A stretch of DNA of 19,586 nt from an uncultured Oscillospiraceae bacterium (GTDB lineage: Bacteria > Bacillota > Clostridia > Oscillospirales > Ruminococcaceae): positions 1 through 19,586 of the forward strand of contig USFO01000019.1 of assembly GCA_900553955.1 (NCBI GenBank). Reading direction: 5' to 3'. The number at the start of each line of letters is the position of its first letter. Position 1 is the stretch's first letter. Made by a program: the position numbers and the translations under genes. The notes below the pieces were generated by a model. That model had not been told where the DNA came from, did no database searches, and was given only the letters and a program-made list of their open reading frames with translations. This document shows positions 12,691 through 19,586 of this stretch, in pieces.

Positions 12691-14730
12691 ATGCAAAATC
12701 TGCTCTACGCTGTTCCTGTTATCGGTGTCATCGCTCTGATTGTGGCCCTTGTACTTAAGTCTTGGATCGCAAAGCAGGACGAAGGCAACGACAGGATGAA
12801 AGAAATCTCCGGCTATATTCGCGTCGGTGCCATGGCTTTCCTTGGCCGCGAATATAAAATGGTAGCCATCTTTGTGGCTATTCTCTTCCTCATCGTCGGT
12901 TTCTTCATTGGCTGGGGTTCCGCCATTGCTTTCGTATTCGGCGCAACCTTCTCCATTCTCGCCGGCTTCATCGGCATGAAGACCGCTACCGATGCAAACG
13001 TCCGTACCACCAACGCTGCAAGCAAGCGCGGTATGCCTGCTGCTCTTAAAATTGCTTTCCGCGGCGGCGCTGTTATGGGTCTTTGCGTTGTTGGTCTCGG
13101 TCTTCTCGGTGTCAGCGTTGTGTTCATCATCTGCCACCTTGATACCGGCATCTTCGCCAATATTACCCTTGACCAGTGCGCTTCCATCATCACCGGTTTC
13201 GGTCTTGGCGCATCCTCCGTCGCTCTGTTTGGCCGTGTGGGCGGCGGTATCTATACCAAAGCTGCCGACGTCGGCGCCGACCTTGTTGGTAAGGTTGAAG
13301 CAGGCATTCCGGAAGATGACCCCAGAAACCCCGCTGTTATCGCCGATAACGTCGGTGACAACGTTGGTGACGTTGCAGGCATGGGCTCCGACCTTTTCGA
13401 GTCCTATGTTGGCTCCATCGTTTCCGCAATCACCCTCGCAATCGCAATTCCTACCATCAACAGTCACTTCCTCGGCGAAGTTTCCCTTGACCCGGTAGAC
13501 GGTTCTCTCTTCCCGCTTTTCCTTGCTGCAATCGGTATCATTGCTTCCATCATTGCAGTATTCTTTGTAAATGGCAAGACTGCAAACCCTGCAAAACAGC
13601 TTAACCTTGGTACTTACATCAGCTCCGCCATTGTTATCGTTGCTGCGTACTTCCTCAGCACTGCTTTCTTCAACAACATCGGCGCATTCGCAGCTGTTGT
13701 TATCGGCCTTGTTGTTGGCGTAGCAATCGGCAAAATCACCGAGTACTACACCTCCGGCGACTACAAACCTGTTAAAGAAATTGCCAACCAGTGTGAAACC
13801 GGCGCTGCAACCTGCATCATCAGCGGTTTTGCAACCGGCCTTACCTCTACTGTTTTCCCGCTTCTTCTCATTGCAGTAGGTATTCTTGGTGCTTACTACT
13901 TCTTCGGTCTTTACGGCATTGCAATCGCCGCTGTCGGTATGCTTTCCACCACCGGTACCGTTATTGCCGTTGACGCTTACGGTCCTATCTCCGACAACGC
14001 CGGCGGTATCGCCGAGATGAGTGAGCTTCCCGAAAATGTTCGTGAAATCACCGATACTCTCGACTCCGTAGGTAACACCACCGCTGCTGTCGGCAAGGGC
14101 TTTGCAGTAGGTTCTGCAGCACTTACCGCTCTTGCACTTTTCGTATCTTATTCTCAAATTGCAAACCTCAGCAAAATCGACCTTCTTGACCCGAACGTTG
14201 TTGCCGGTATGCTCATCGGTGGTATGCTCCCGATGCTCTTCAGCGCTATGACCATGAACTCCGTTGGTAAAGCTGCAAACCAGATGATTGAAGAGGTTCG
14301 CCGCCAGTTCCACGAATTCCCCGGCATTATGGAAGGCACTCAGAAGCCCGACTATGCAAAGTGCGTTGACATTTCCACTTCCGCTGCTCTTAAAGAGATG
14401 CTTCTGCCTGGCATTATCGCCGTTGTAAGCCCCATCGCTGTTGGTCTTATCCTTGGCACCGAGGCTCTTGGCGGCCTGCTTGCAGGTTCTCTTGTAACCG
14501 GCGTTCTCATGGCAATCACCATGTCTAACGCGGGCGGCGCATGGGATAACGCAAAGAAATACATTGAAACCGGCCATAACGGCGGCAAAGGCTCCGAACA
14601 GCACAAAGCAGCCGTTGTCGGCGACACCGTCGGCGACCCCTTCAAAGATACCTCCGGTCCTTCCCTTAACATTCTTATTAAGCTTATGACCATCGTATCC
14701 GTGGTATTCCTTCCCCTTTTCCTTAAGTGA
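12691..14730 (+). CDS. hppA: membrane-bound K+-dependent ion-translocating pyrophosphatase
   Basis: The 679-residue polytopic membrane protein is a vacuolar-type pyrophosphatase, which couples hydrolysis of PPi to pumping of H+ or Na+. The PPi/Mg-binding loops are intact: 'DVGADLVGKVEAGIPEDDPRNP' (about 190-211), 'DNVGDNVGDVAGMGSDLFESYVG' (about 215-237) and 'GDTVGDPFKDTSGPSLNI' near the C-terminus. The stretch GNTTAAVGKG has Ala and Gly where K+-independent enzymes have Lys and Thr, so the enzyme should need K+. Na+ versus H+ transport cannot be settled by eye. The gene is monocistronic with its own promoter and terminator. It uses GGT/GCT/GTT codons more than its neighbours, which suggests high expression. 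Confidence 0.96.
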   Translation: MQNLLYAVPVIGVIALIVALVLKSWIAKQDEGNDRMKEISGYIRVGAMAFLGREYKMVAIFVAILFLIVGFFIGWGSAIAFVFGATFSILAGFIGMKTATDANVRTTNAASKRGMPAALKIAFRGGAVMGLCVVGLGLLGVSVVFIICHLDTGIFANITLDQCASIITGFGLGASSVALFGRVGGGIYTKAADVGADLVGKVEAGIPEDDPRNPAVIADNVGDNVGDVAGMGSDLFESYVGSIVSAITLAIAIPTINSHFLGEVSLDPVDGSLFPLFLAAIGIIASIIAVFFVNGKTANPAKQLNLGTYISSAIVIVAAYFLSTAFFNNIGAFAAVVIGLVVGVAIGKITEYYTSGDYKPVKEIANQCETGAATCIISGFATGLTSTVFPLLLIAVGILGAYYFFGLYGIAIAAVGMLSTTGTVIAVDAYGPISDNAGGIAEMSELPENVREITDTLDSVGNTTAAVGKGFAVGSAALTALALFVSYSQIANLSKIDLLDPNVVAGMLIGGMLPMLFSAMTMNSVGKAANQMIEEVRRQFHEFPGIMEGTQKPDYAKCVDISTSAALKEMLLPGIIAVVSPIAVGLILGTEALGGLLAGSLVTGVLMAITMSNAGGAWDNAKKYIETGHNGGKGSEQHKAAVVGDTVGDPFKDTSGPSLNILIKLMTIVSVVFLPLFLK

Positions 14731-14744
14731 TTCAATTTATGATT

Positions 14745-14778
14745 ATCCCCTGCTCCAAATGGAGCAGGGGATTTTTTG
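14745..14778 (+). terminator. hppA terminator
   Basis: Perfect 12-bp stem (14745-14756 with 14761-14772), loop AAAT, followed by TTTT, starting 14 nt after the hppA stop. Confidence 0.92.
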
Positions 14779-14795
14779 TGCTCGCGGCATAAAGC

Positions 14796-14829
14796 AAGCC
14801 CCGCGCTCAAATGAGCACGGGGCTTTTTT
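14796..14829. terminator. second hairpin between hppA and blaR1
   Basis: A 13-bp stem (14796-14808 with 14813-14825, one G-T/A-C mismatch position), loop AAAT, followed on the plus strand by six T. On the minus strand the U-rich tail is short (GCTTTATG). It probably serves the convergent blaR1 gene as well as backing up the hppA terminator. Confidence 0.75.
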
Positions 14830-14846
14830 GCGTATATGCGATTTTA

Positions 14847-17800
14847 TCAGCCTGTATACGGATTTCTCTCTGCGGTTTCAAGGGAGTACATCAGCTTCGC
14901 AACGCCTTTTCCGAACGAAGGGCTTACCTCGTAATAAATCGTTCTGTCAAGGTCGCTTGTGTAAATTTCAAGGTAGCTTTTGCTGTATTCTAACTTATAA
15001 TATACCCCGGTGGTGAAGTTAATGGTCATCGCCCACCCAAGTCCGTCCTCGGTGAGGCCGTCCGGCTTGCTCACGGATTTTTTAATAACCGCATTTTTTT
15101 GGAGATACTCCGCGGCCTTGAGCACCTCCGCAGCGACCTTGTCTTTGCCGTACTCCTCTGCGGCTTTTGCGCTGTCCCAGCCCACATTTTTGAAGCCGTC
15201 CTCGTTTTTCGGCGAAATGCGTCCCTCGTAAACAATGCTTTCCGCCTTGCCGGGAGACATATACGCAAGCCAGCGCGCAAGCTTCGTTCCGGTTTGCACT
15301 ATGCTTTCCCAAAGAGCGGATACGTATTTAGGAGCCGTTTCTTCAAGCCAAACGACGGATTTTCCGCCCTCGGTTACAATCAGGAAGGATTTTTCGCTTT
15401 CGTCGTGGTAGCTTCTTTGCATAATCACATTTTTAAGCCAAACCTCTGCCAAAGCAAAGTCGCTGTCCGCCACCTGAACGAACGCCGCATTTTTTTCGTC
15501 AACGGCATAAATAGCAGTGATTTTATGTCCGCCGTAGAAGCTGTTGTTTTTAAGCATCGAGGCGGCGTTGTGATTTTTGCTGAATCCCAGTGCCCAGAGG
15601 TAGTCGCCGACTCCGCAATCTTCGTAATCTGTGTATATCGCAATTTTGCTGCCGTCACCGGAGTTTGTGAAGCTTATGTACTGCCCATTATATGAGGCCC
15701 AATACTGCGTTCCCGCGGCATCCTTCCAATATATGTGCCAACTGCCGCCGGTCGGCGGGTTATCGGTGGGCGGTTCGTCTGGCGAACGCCACGCCGTAGC
15801 AAGCAGCCCTATAATATTCGTCACATCGTCCTTCGTAATCTCTATGGAAGAGATAAGGTCATTCGGCTGCCACGCAAAAAAGCTTATCACATCCGGCGCG
15901 GACATAATGTAGCTTTCCATAAAGCTCTGCCACTGCGCATAGGTTTCCTCCGTCGCAAGGACACTTTCGCCCTGCACTGCATCCGAGGAAGGCATATTAT
16001 TTGTAGCTTCACTGTTTGAAAAATAGACATATTTCGGCGTATCGGCGGCGTCATTCTGTGCTTCCGAAGAATAATCCTCCGGAGCTTTGCTTTCGCCACT
16101 TATTTGCGAAACAAGCTCCACCCTGTCACCGTTCACCGAATAAACTATGTGGGCAAGCTCTTTTCCGGCGAAATCGGTCTTGATAAGCTCCACCGTGCCG
16201 CTGCCCTCGGATTTTTCATCCCACTTTGTTTCAAAGCGCAGGGTAGTTTCGCCGAAGGCGCGCTCAATGCTGCCTATCCAGTTCGGATAATCCGGGTTTG
16301 CCTTGCGCAAAAGCTCGGCGGCAGCGGCACTTATGGGCAGATAATCAAGCTCCGGCTTTTCAAAAAGCACCGTGCCGCCGTATACCGCAGCCTTTGCCTC
16401 TATTTCCGCAAAAAGCTCCGCGTCAAGGCTTTCGTCCGGCGTGCTCGGCGCTTCAAACGGCAGCTTTTCGCCGCCGACAGCCTCGCGTTTATCAAAGATG
16501 TATGCCGTTTTTTCGCCGCCTGCGGGTTCTTTTTTGAAGCTGAGCTTTACAAAGCCCTCCTCATCGCCGCAAAGGGTGAGAACATCGTTCACATAGCAAA
16601 ATCCGCAGCATTTCTCATAGATATACGCTTCGGCAAAGTTATCGTGCTCAATCGTGTCGAATATTCTGAACGCGCGGACGGTGTACTGCGAATTTTCAAG
16701 CGCACCCGCGCTGTTTACCGCAAGGCTCACCGCTTCATCGAAAACCGTAAGGTCGTAGCTTTCTCCGTCAAGCTCCTCGATATACGAGGGCGTTTCCGGC
16801 TGCTCCGTTTTGCCGCAGGCAACCAAGGCGCAAACCGTCAGAACCGCCGCCAGCGCTATACAGAGGGTTGCCGTTCCGTGGCTTTTCCCGTTGGCGAAAA
16901 GATTTTTTATGCGCTTTTTTATCGTGCCCTCTTTCTCGTAAAAGCAGGTTGTGAACGCCGCAGGACGGAAATTTCTCGTTGCCGCCGCGGAAATAAGTGC
17001 TCTGCCGTATTCGGCGCGCTCGTCGCCGTTCATTCCGGCGGTCGCCGCTTCGTCGCAGGCAAGCTCCAAATCCTTGTTCGCCTCCTGTGCCATAATCCAA
17101 ACCAAAGGATTGAACCAGTGCACCGCCACGGCGAACATCAGCAGCATTTTGTAGGCTATGTCATGGCGTTTGTAGTGAACAAGCTCGTGGCGGATTATCA
17201 TTTCAAGCTCTTGTTCGGAATAGTCCTCCCTTGGCAGAAGCAGCACCGTTTGGAAAAATCCCGTGACCATAGGGCTTTCTATCCCGGAGCAAACCGCAAG
17301 GGAAAGACGAACTCCGGCGCACATTTTCCTCGTACAGCTTTCAAAAATCCTGCGAGTCGCTTCGTTTTTCGGCGGCGATGCCCAACGGCGCACATGGCGA
17401 AGGAACTTTGCATAGCAGGTGAACTGAACGCCGAGGTATACCACAGCTCCCGCCGCCCAAATTATCGTGAGCAGCTCCGCCGTGCTTATTTTGGCTTTCA
17501 GTTCGCTGCCTGCGGCTGCCGCGGGCTGTTCGGCGGCAGGCTGCGGAGCAGAAATTTCCGCCGTAGGCTGCTGCACCGAAGCATCAGCAGCGGGTTCTCC
17601 CTCCGCGTGCTCAAAGTTCTGTTGCGGAATTTTCTCCGACACGAGCTCGTGCTCAAGTGCGTACTCATCCCCAAAAAGCGGCATGCTCAAGCCACTTTGC
17701 GCGTTTTCGCGGTACAGTTTTACCGGCGCGTTCGGAATATGAATATTAAACGGGATTATAAGCCTTATCGCCAAGGCAAACCAAAGCCAATAGCACCATT

Positions 17801-17918
17801 TAGCGCGATATTTTTTGCGGATGAATGGCAAAAGCGCAAAAATCAAGATAAGTAAAAACGAAGCTCCGAGGCTTACCTCGCCGAGGCCGAAAATGAATTT
17901 TTCTGCCAAGACAATCAC
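14847..17918 (-). CDS. BlaR1-family M56 peptidase with a large C-terminal domain
   Basis: The 1023-residue membrane protein has an N-terminal BlaR1/MecR1-type metalloprotease region. It shows membrane helices near 15-35, 42-58, 147-170 and 255-275, the zinc motif HELVH (244-248), the downstream ELACDE (285-290) and a last membrane helix near 349-368. A low-complexity Ala/Pro/Glu loop (about 105-140) lies between helices 2 and 3. Residues 370-1023 should be outside the cell; they are much longer than a normal penicillin-binding sensor domain and I see no serine-beta-lactamase motifs in them. The start is GTG, overlapping the blaI stop by 4 nt. By analogy it should sense an envelope signal and relieve repression by the adjacent BlaI protein. 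Beta-lactam sensing is not supported by the C-terminal sequence. Confidence 0.85.
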   Translation of the reverse strand: MIVLAEKFIFGLGEVSLGASFLLILIFALLPFIRKKYRAKWCYWLWFALAIRLIIPFNIHIPNAPVKLYRENAQSGLSMPLFGDEYALEHELVSEKIPQQNFEHAEGEPAADASVQQPTAEISAPQPAAEQPAAAAGSELKAKISTAELLTIIWAAGAVVYLGVQFTCYAKFLRHVRRWASPPKNEATRRIFESCTRKMCAGVRLSLAVCSGIESPMVTGFFQTVLLLPREDYSEQELEMIIRHELVHYKRHDIAYKMLLMFAVAVHWFNPLVWIMAQEANKDLELACDEAATAGMNGDERAEYGRALISAAATRNFRPAAFTTCFYEKEGTIKKRIKNLFANGKSHGTATLCIALAAVLTVCALVACGKTEQPETPSYIEELDGESYDLTVFDEAVSLAVNSAGALENSQYTVRAFRIFDTIEHDNFAEAYIYEKCCGFCYVNDVLTLCGDEEGFVKLSFKKEPAGGEKTAYIFDKREAVGGEKLPFEAPSTPDESLDAELFAEIEAKAAVYGGTVLFEKPELDYLPISAAAAELLRKANPDYPNWIGSIERAFGETTLRFETKWDEKSEGSGTVELIKTDFAGKELAHIVYSVNGDRVELVSQISGESKAPEDYSSEAQNDAADTPKYVYFSNSEATNNMPSSDAVQGESVLATEETYAQWQSFMESYIMSAPDVISFFAWQPNDLISSIEITKDDVTNIIGLLATAWRSPDEPPTDNPPTGGSWHIYWKDAAGTQYWASYNGQYISFTNSGDGSKIAIYTDYEDCGVGDYLWALGFSKNHNAASMLKNNSFYGGHKITAIYAVDEKNAAFVQVADSDFALAEVWLKNVIMQRSYHDESEKSFLIVTEGGKSVVWLEETAPKYVSALWESIVQTGTKLARWLAYMSPGKAESIVYEGRISPKNEDGFKNVGWDSAKAAEEYGKDKVAAEVLKAAEYLQKNAVIKKSVSKPDGLTEDGLGWAMTINFTTGVYYKLEYSKSYLEIYTSDLDRTIYYEVSPSFGKGVAKLMYSLETAERNPYTG

Positions 17919-18292
17919 CCTTTCAGTTCGTCAATCAGGCTTTGCAGCTCCTTTATCTCGTTTTCGTCGATTTTGTTGCTGTCGGAAAAAGCGGCAACAA
18001 AGCTTGAAACAGAGCCGCCGTACAGCTTTTTGAGAATTCCGCGGCTTTCAAAGGCCAGATATTCCTCCTTTGAAACCAAGGGCAGGTAGTAGTTCGTCTT
18101 TCCCGCTTTGCGAACGGAGATGAATTTTCTTGCGCAAAGGCGGGTCAGGAACGTGTTTATGGTATTCACCGCCCAGTTAAAATCTGAAAGCTTTTCTTCG
18201 ATTTGGCTGCGAGAAGCCTCTCCGCCGCAGTCCCAAAGGGCAAGCATCACTTCAAGCTCGCTGTCCGGCAGGCGTCTTAATTCAGTAGACAT
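17915..18292 (-). CDS. BlaI/MecI/CopY family repressor
   Basis: The 125-residue product is a penicillinase-repressor-type winged-helix protein: 'LPDSELEVMLALWDCGGEASRSQIEEKL' and 'NWAVNTINTFLTRLCARKFISVRKAGKTNYYLPLVSKEEYL' match the DNA-binding half, with a dimerising C-terminal helix region after about residue 80. The ATG has GAAAGGGG about eight bases upstream. The gene overlaps the blaR1 GTG start, the normal operon arrangement for a repressor cleaved or inactivated after signalling by BlaR1. Dyads at the promoter (18311-18348) are the likely autoregulatory operators. No beta-lactamase or PBP gene is in the window, so other targets would lie elsewhere. Confidence 0.92.
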   Translation of the reverse strand: MSTELRRLPDSELEVMLALWDCGGEASRSQIEEKLSDFNWAVNTINTFLTRLCARKFISVRKAGKTNYYLPLVSKEEYLAFESRGILKKLYGGSVSSFVAAFSDSNKIDENEIKELQSLIDELKG

Positions 18293-18310
18293 ATTTATTT
18301 CCCCTTTCTT

Positions 18311-18363
18311 ACTACATAGGTAGTTTACAACTATATATTACGCTTGTAGTCCTCTTTTGTCAA
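18311..18363 (-). promoter_or_regulatory. blaI-blaR1 promoter with operator dyads
   Basis: Minus strand: -35 TTGACA (18358-18363), 17-nt spacer, -10 TAATAT (18335-18340). A near-perfect dyad ACTACATAGGTAGT (18311-18324) lies just downstream, and TACAA/TTGTA half-sites (18326-18330 and 18344-18348) flank the -10. The core resembles the TACA/TGTA sites bound by BlaI-type repressors, so autorepression is likely. Confidence 0.75.
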
Positions 18364-18425
18364 TAGTTTTTCGTTATTTTTGCGTAAAATCGGGTGTAGA
18401 ATTTTCGCCACGTTTTTTGTTCACT

Positions 18426-18462
18426 TTGACAGGTAGAAAAATTCACAACTATATGATACAAT
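18426..18462 (+). promoter_or_regulatory. candidate promoter of the alarmone synthetase gene
   Basis: Two readings overlap. One is TTGACA (18426-18431), 18 nt, TATATG (18450-18455). The other is TAGAAA (18434-18439), 17 nt, extended TGA-TACAAT (18457-18462). Either gives a leader of roughly 180 nt. Confidence 0.55.
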
Positions 18463-18494
18463 GTAAGTGCAAATGTAAATCAGCTTGGCGAAAA

Positions 18495-18589
18495 CGAAAG
18501 ACGCCCCCGAAGGGTTCTTTCGCTGCTATCTTCCTTTTCGATAATGTATGATGCACAGAAGTGAGAAAGCCCCGCTGTACAGGGCTTTT
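18495..18589 (+). promoter_or_regulatory. structured leader with terminator-like hairpin before the alarmone synthetase gene
   Basis: CGAAAGA (18495-18501) pairs with TCTTTCG (18516-18522) around a smaller CCC/GGG pairing. Further on, AAAGCCC (18566-18572) pairs with GGGCTTT (18582-18588) and is followed by a short T-run. The second hairpin ends about 57 nt before the ATG and could attenuate transcription. I do not recognise a known riboswitch class. Confidence 0.45.
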
Positions 18590-18645
18590 CGACATACCGG
18601 TAGACGCCGCTGCGGCGAAATATGTTTTTTCAGAAAGGATTATTC

Positions 18646-19368
18646 ATGGCACTTGAAGTTATAAAGAACGAAGCAGAACTCTCAAACGACATTCGCGAAA
18701 TTTTCTCCGAAGCGGGCGCTGTGGAAATCGTTCAGCGCAGAGCGCACGAATACGCCGAAATGATGGCATATTACCGCTGCGCCCTTATGGAGGTTGAAAC
18801 GAAGTTCAATGTTCTTAACGAGGAATTTTCCCTCCAATACGACCGCAACCCCATAGAAATGGTTAAAACCCGTCTGAAAAGCCCCGCAAGCATCCGCACA
18901 AAGCTTGAACGCTACGGATTTGATATGTCCCTTGACAGCATCCGTAAAAATATACATGATATCGCGGGCGTTCGGGTAATATGTTCCTTTATAAACGACG
19001 TTTACATTCTGGCGGACGCACTGCTCAAGCAGGACGACATCACTCTTATTTCCAAAAAGGATTATATAAAAAATCCCAAAAAGAACGGATACCGCAGCCT
19101 GCACCTAATTGTTTCCGTGCCGATTTTCCTTGCACACGAAAAGCGGATGATTAAGGTGGAAATTCAGCTTCGCACTCTTGCGATGGATTTTTGGGCAAGC
19201 CTTGAGCATCAGCTCCGCTACAAAAAGAATTTTGCGGTGACGGACGATATGCTTCGGGAGCTGAAGGAGTGCGCCGAAATGAGCGCACAGCTTGACTGCC
19301 GAATGGAGGCGCTGCGAAAGGTTCTCCGCTCCTCACTTGACCAATACGATTTACGGGGACCGACTTAA
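18646..19368 (+). CDS. small alarmone synthetase, RelQ/YjbM-like (p)ppGpp synthetase
   Basis: The 240-residue product is a single RelA/SpoT synthetase domain without hydrolase or regulatory domains, the size of small alarmone synthetases (RelQ/RelP). It transfers pyrophosphate from ATP to GDP/GTP/GMP in stringent-response signalling. Visible motifs are RLKSPASIRTKLERYG (76-91, nucleotide-binding Arg/Lys/Ser), HDIAGVRVIC (104-113, with the catalytic Asp), KNPKKNGYRSLHL (142-154) and VEIQLRTLAMDFWASLEHQLRYK (171-193). The C-terminal helices (about 200-235) match the oligomerisation region of the RelQ type, but RelQ versus RelP is not decided. AAAGGA six bases upstream selects this ATG over one eight codons earlier that has no site. 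It is followed by a terminator, so it is monocistronic. Confidence 0.92.
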   Translation: MALEVIKNEAELSNDIREIFSEAGAVEIVQRRAHEYAEMMAYYRCALMEVETKFNVLNEEFSLQYDRNPIEMVKTRLKSPASIRTKLERYGFDMSLDSIRKNIHDIAGVRVICSFINDVYILADALLKQDDITLISKKDYIKNPKKNGYRSLHLIVSVPIFLAHEKRMIKVEIQLRTLAMDFWASLEHQLRYKKNFAVTDDMLRELKECAEMSAQLDCRMEALRKVLRSSLDQYDLRGPT

Positions 19369-19391
19369 TGCGGCTTAAACAAAGCTTAACT

Positions 19392-19412
19392 GCACCCCAA
19401 GGGGGCTTTTTT
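19392..19412 (+). terminator. terminator of the alarmone synthetase gene
   Basis: GC-CCCC / GGGG-GC stem with one bulged A (19392-19406) followed by six T (19407-19412), 23 nt after the stop codon. Confidence 0.75.
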
Positions 19413-19434
19413 GCCCTTCCTTTCCGAATACAAA

Positions 19435-19470
19435 AGAAGTCCGGCACCGCCGCCGGGATTCTTTCGTTTT
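19435..19470 (+). terminator. second terminator-like hairpin
   Basis: AGAA-CCGGC (19435-19445) pairs with GCCGG-TTCT (19452-19462), with a 2x2 internal mismatch and loop of 6, followed by TTCGTTTTAT. It may be a backup terminator or belong to a minus-strand unit to the right. Confidence 0.45.
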
Positions 19471-19531
19471 ATATATGAAATTTACGCTTCGCAGAATAAA
19501 TTTTTCGACAAAAAACGAGCCTTCCGAAATT

Positions 19532-19586
19532 TGAACTGCCCCCAATTGAGCAGACAGTACAAAAAAGACTACCTAAAGTAGGAAAT
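19532..19586. mobile_element. probable left end of an IS3-family element (cut by the window)
   Basis: TGAACTGCCCCCAATTGAGC begins at 19532 and has the TGnACTGCnCCC pattern of terminal inverted repeats of IS3/IS150-group insertion sequences. The next ~30 bases are A-rich with a CTACCT/AGTAGG hairpin and no gene yet. The transposase genes and the other end would lie beyond the window, so target duplication cannot be checked. Confidence 0.45.

Noticed and set aside
12631..14604. 657-codon open frame on the minus strand
   Set aside because: It is fully antisense to hppA, whose product is unmistakable; the translated frame is rich in Cys, Gly, Asp and Asn with no family features, and no ribosome binding site fits.
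16104..17855. 583-codon open frame on the plus strand
   Set aside because: It is antisense to blaR1 and is an Arg/Phe/Ala-rich shadow of its codon usage.
18357..18551. 64-codon leader peptide before the alarmone synthetase gene
   Set aside because: No ribosome binding site, and it runs through the promoter and hairpins; a leader peptide cannot be supported.

Overview
The window most likely comes from a spore-forming, Gram-positive anaerobe of the Clostridia (an Oscillospiraceae/Ruminococcaceae-like gut lineage). The support is a spoIIR gene, a membrane-bound pyrophosphatase of the K+-dependent type, a BlaI/BlaR1 pair, a small alarmone synthetase, tRNA genes with encoded CCA ends, strong AGGAGG-type ribosome binding sites and sigma-A promoters close to TTGACA-17-TATAAT. 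The lineage is inferred from gene content; no rRNA is present.

Left part (1-3122, mostly minus strand). A promoter, a cobalamin-riboswitch-like leader and an intrinsic terminator point leftward to a gene outside the window. Next come an oleate hydratase gene (ohyA), a small four-helix-bundle (23S-IVP-type) gene preceded by an unusual array of hairpins separated by GTGAAAT/ATTTCAC words, and a tRNA-Thr/tRNA-Tyr operon with its own promoter and terminator.

Middle (3257-12400, plus strand). A heterodimeric ABC exporter (one degenerate and one canonical ATPase half) overlaps by 4 nt and is followed by an alkaline-phosphatase-superfamily phosphodiesterase. A second operon follows: a PHP-domain protein with several metal ligands replaced, an Lrp/AsnC regulator, a class I/II aminotransferase (TTG start) and an unusual fusion of IspE kinase with a full ProXp/YbaK-type tRNA-editing domain (TTG start). 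spoIIR comes next. Its candidate sigma-F promoter lies inside a terminator hairpin whose 3' arm holds the spoIIR Shine-Dalgarno sequence, a layout that could insulate the gene from read-through.

Right part (12400-19586). hppA has its own promoter and a strong terminator. Convergent to it is a blaI-blaR1 operon (minus strand), with dyads over the blaI promoter and a very large unrecognised C-terminal domain on BlaR1. A relQ-like (p)ppGpp synthetase gene (plus) follows behind a structured leader. The last ~55 bases resemble the terminal inverted repeat of an IS3-family element that continues past the window.

The most unusual items are the IspE-ProXp fusion, the hairpin array next to the four-helix-bundle gene, the spoIIR hairpin/promoter overlap, the metal-ligand-poor PHP protein and the large BlaR1 sensor domain. 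No complete novel defence or mobile system is evident.
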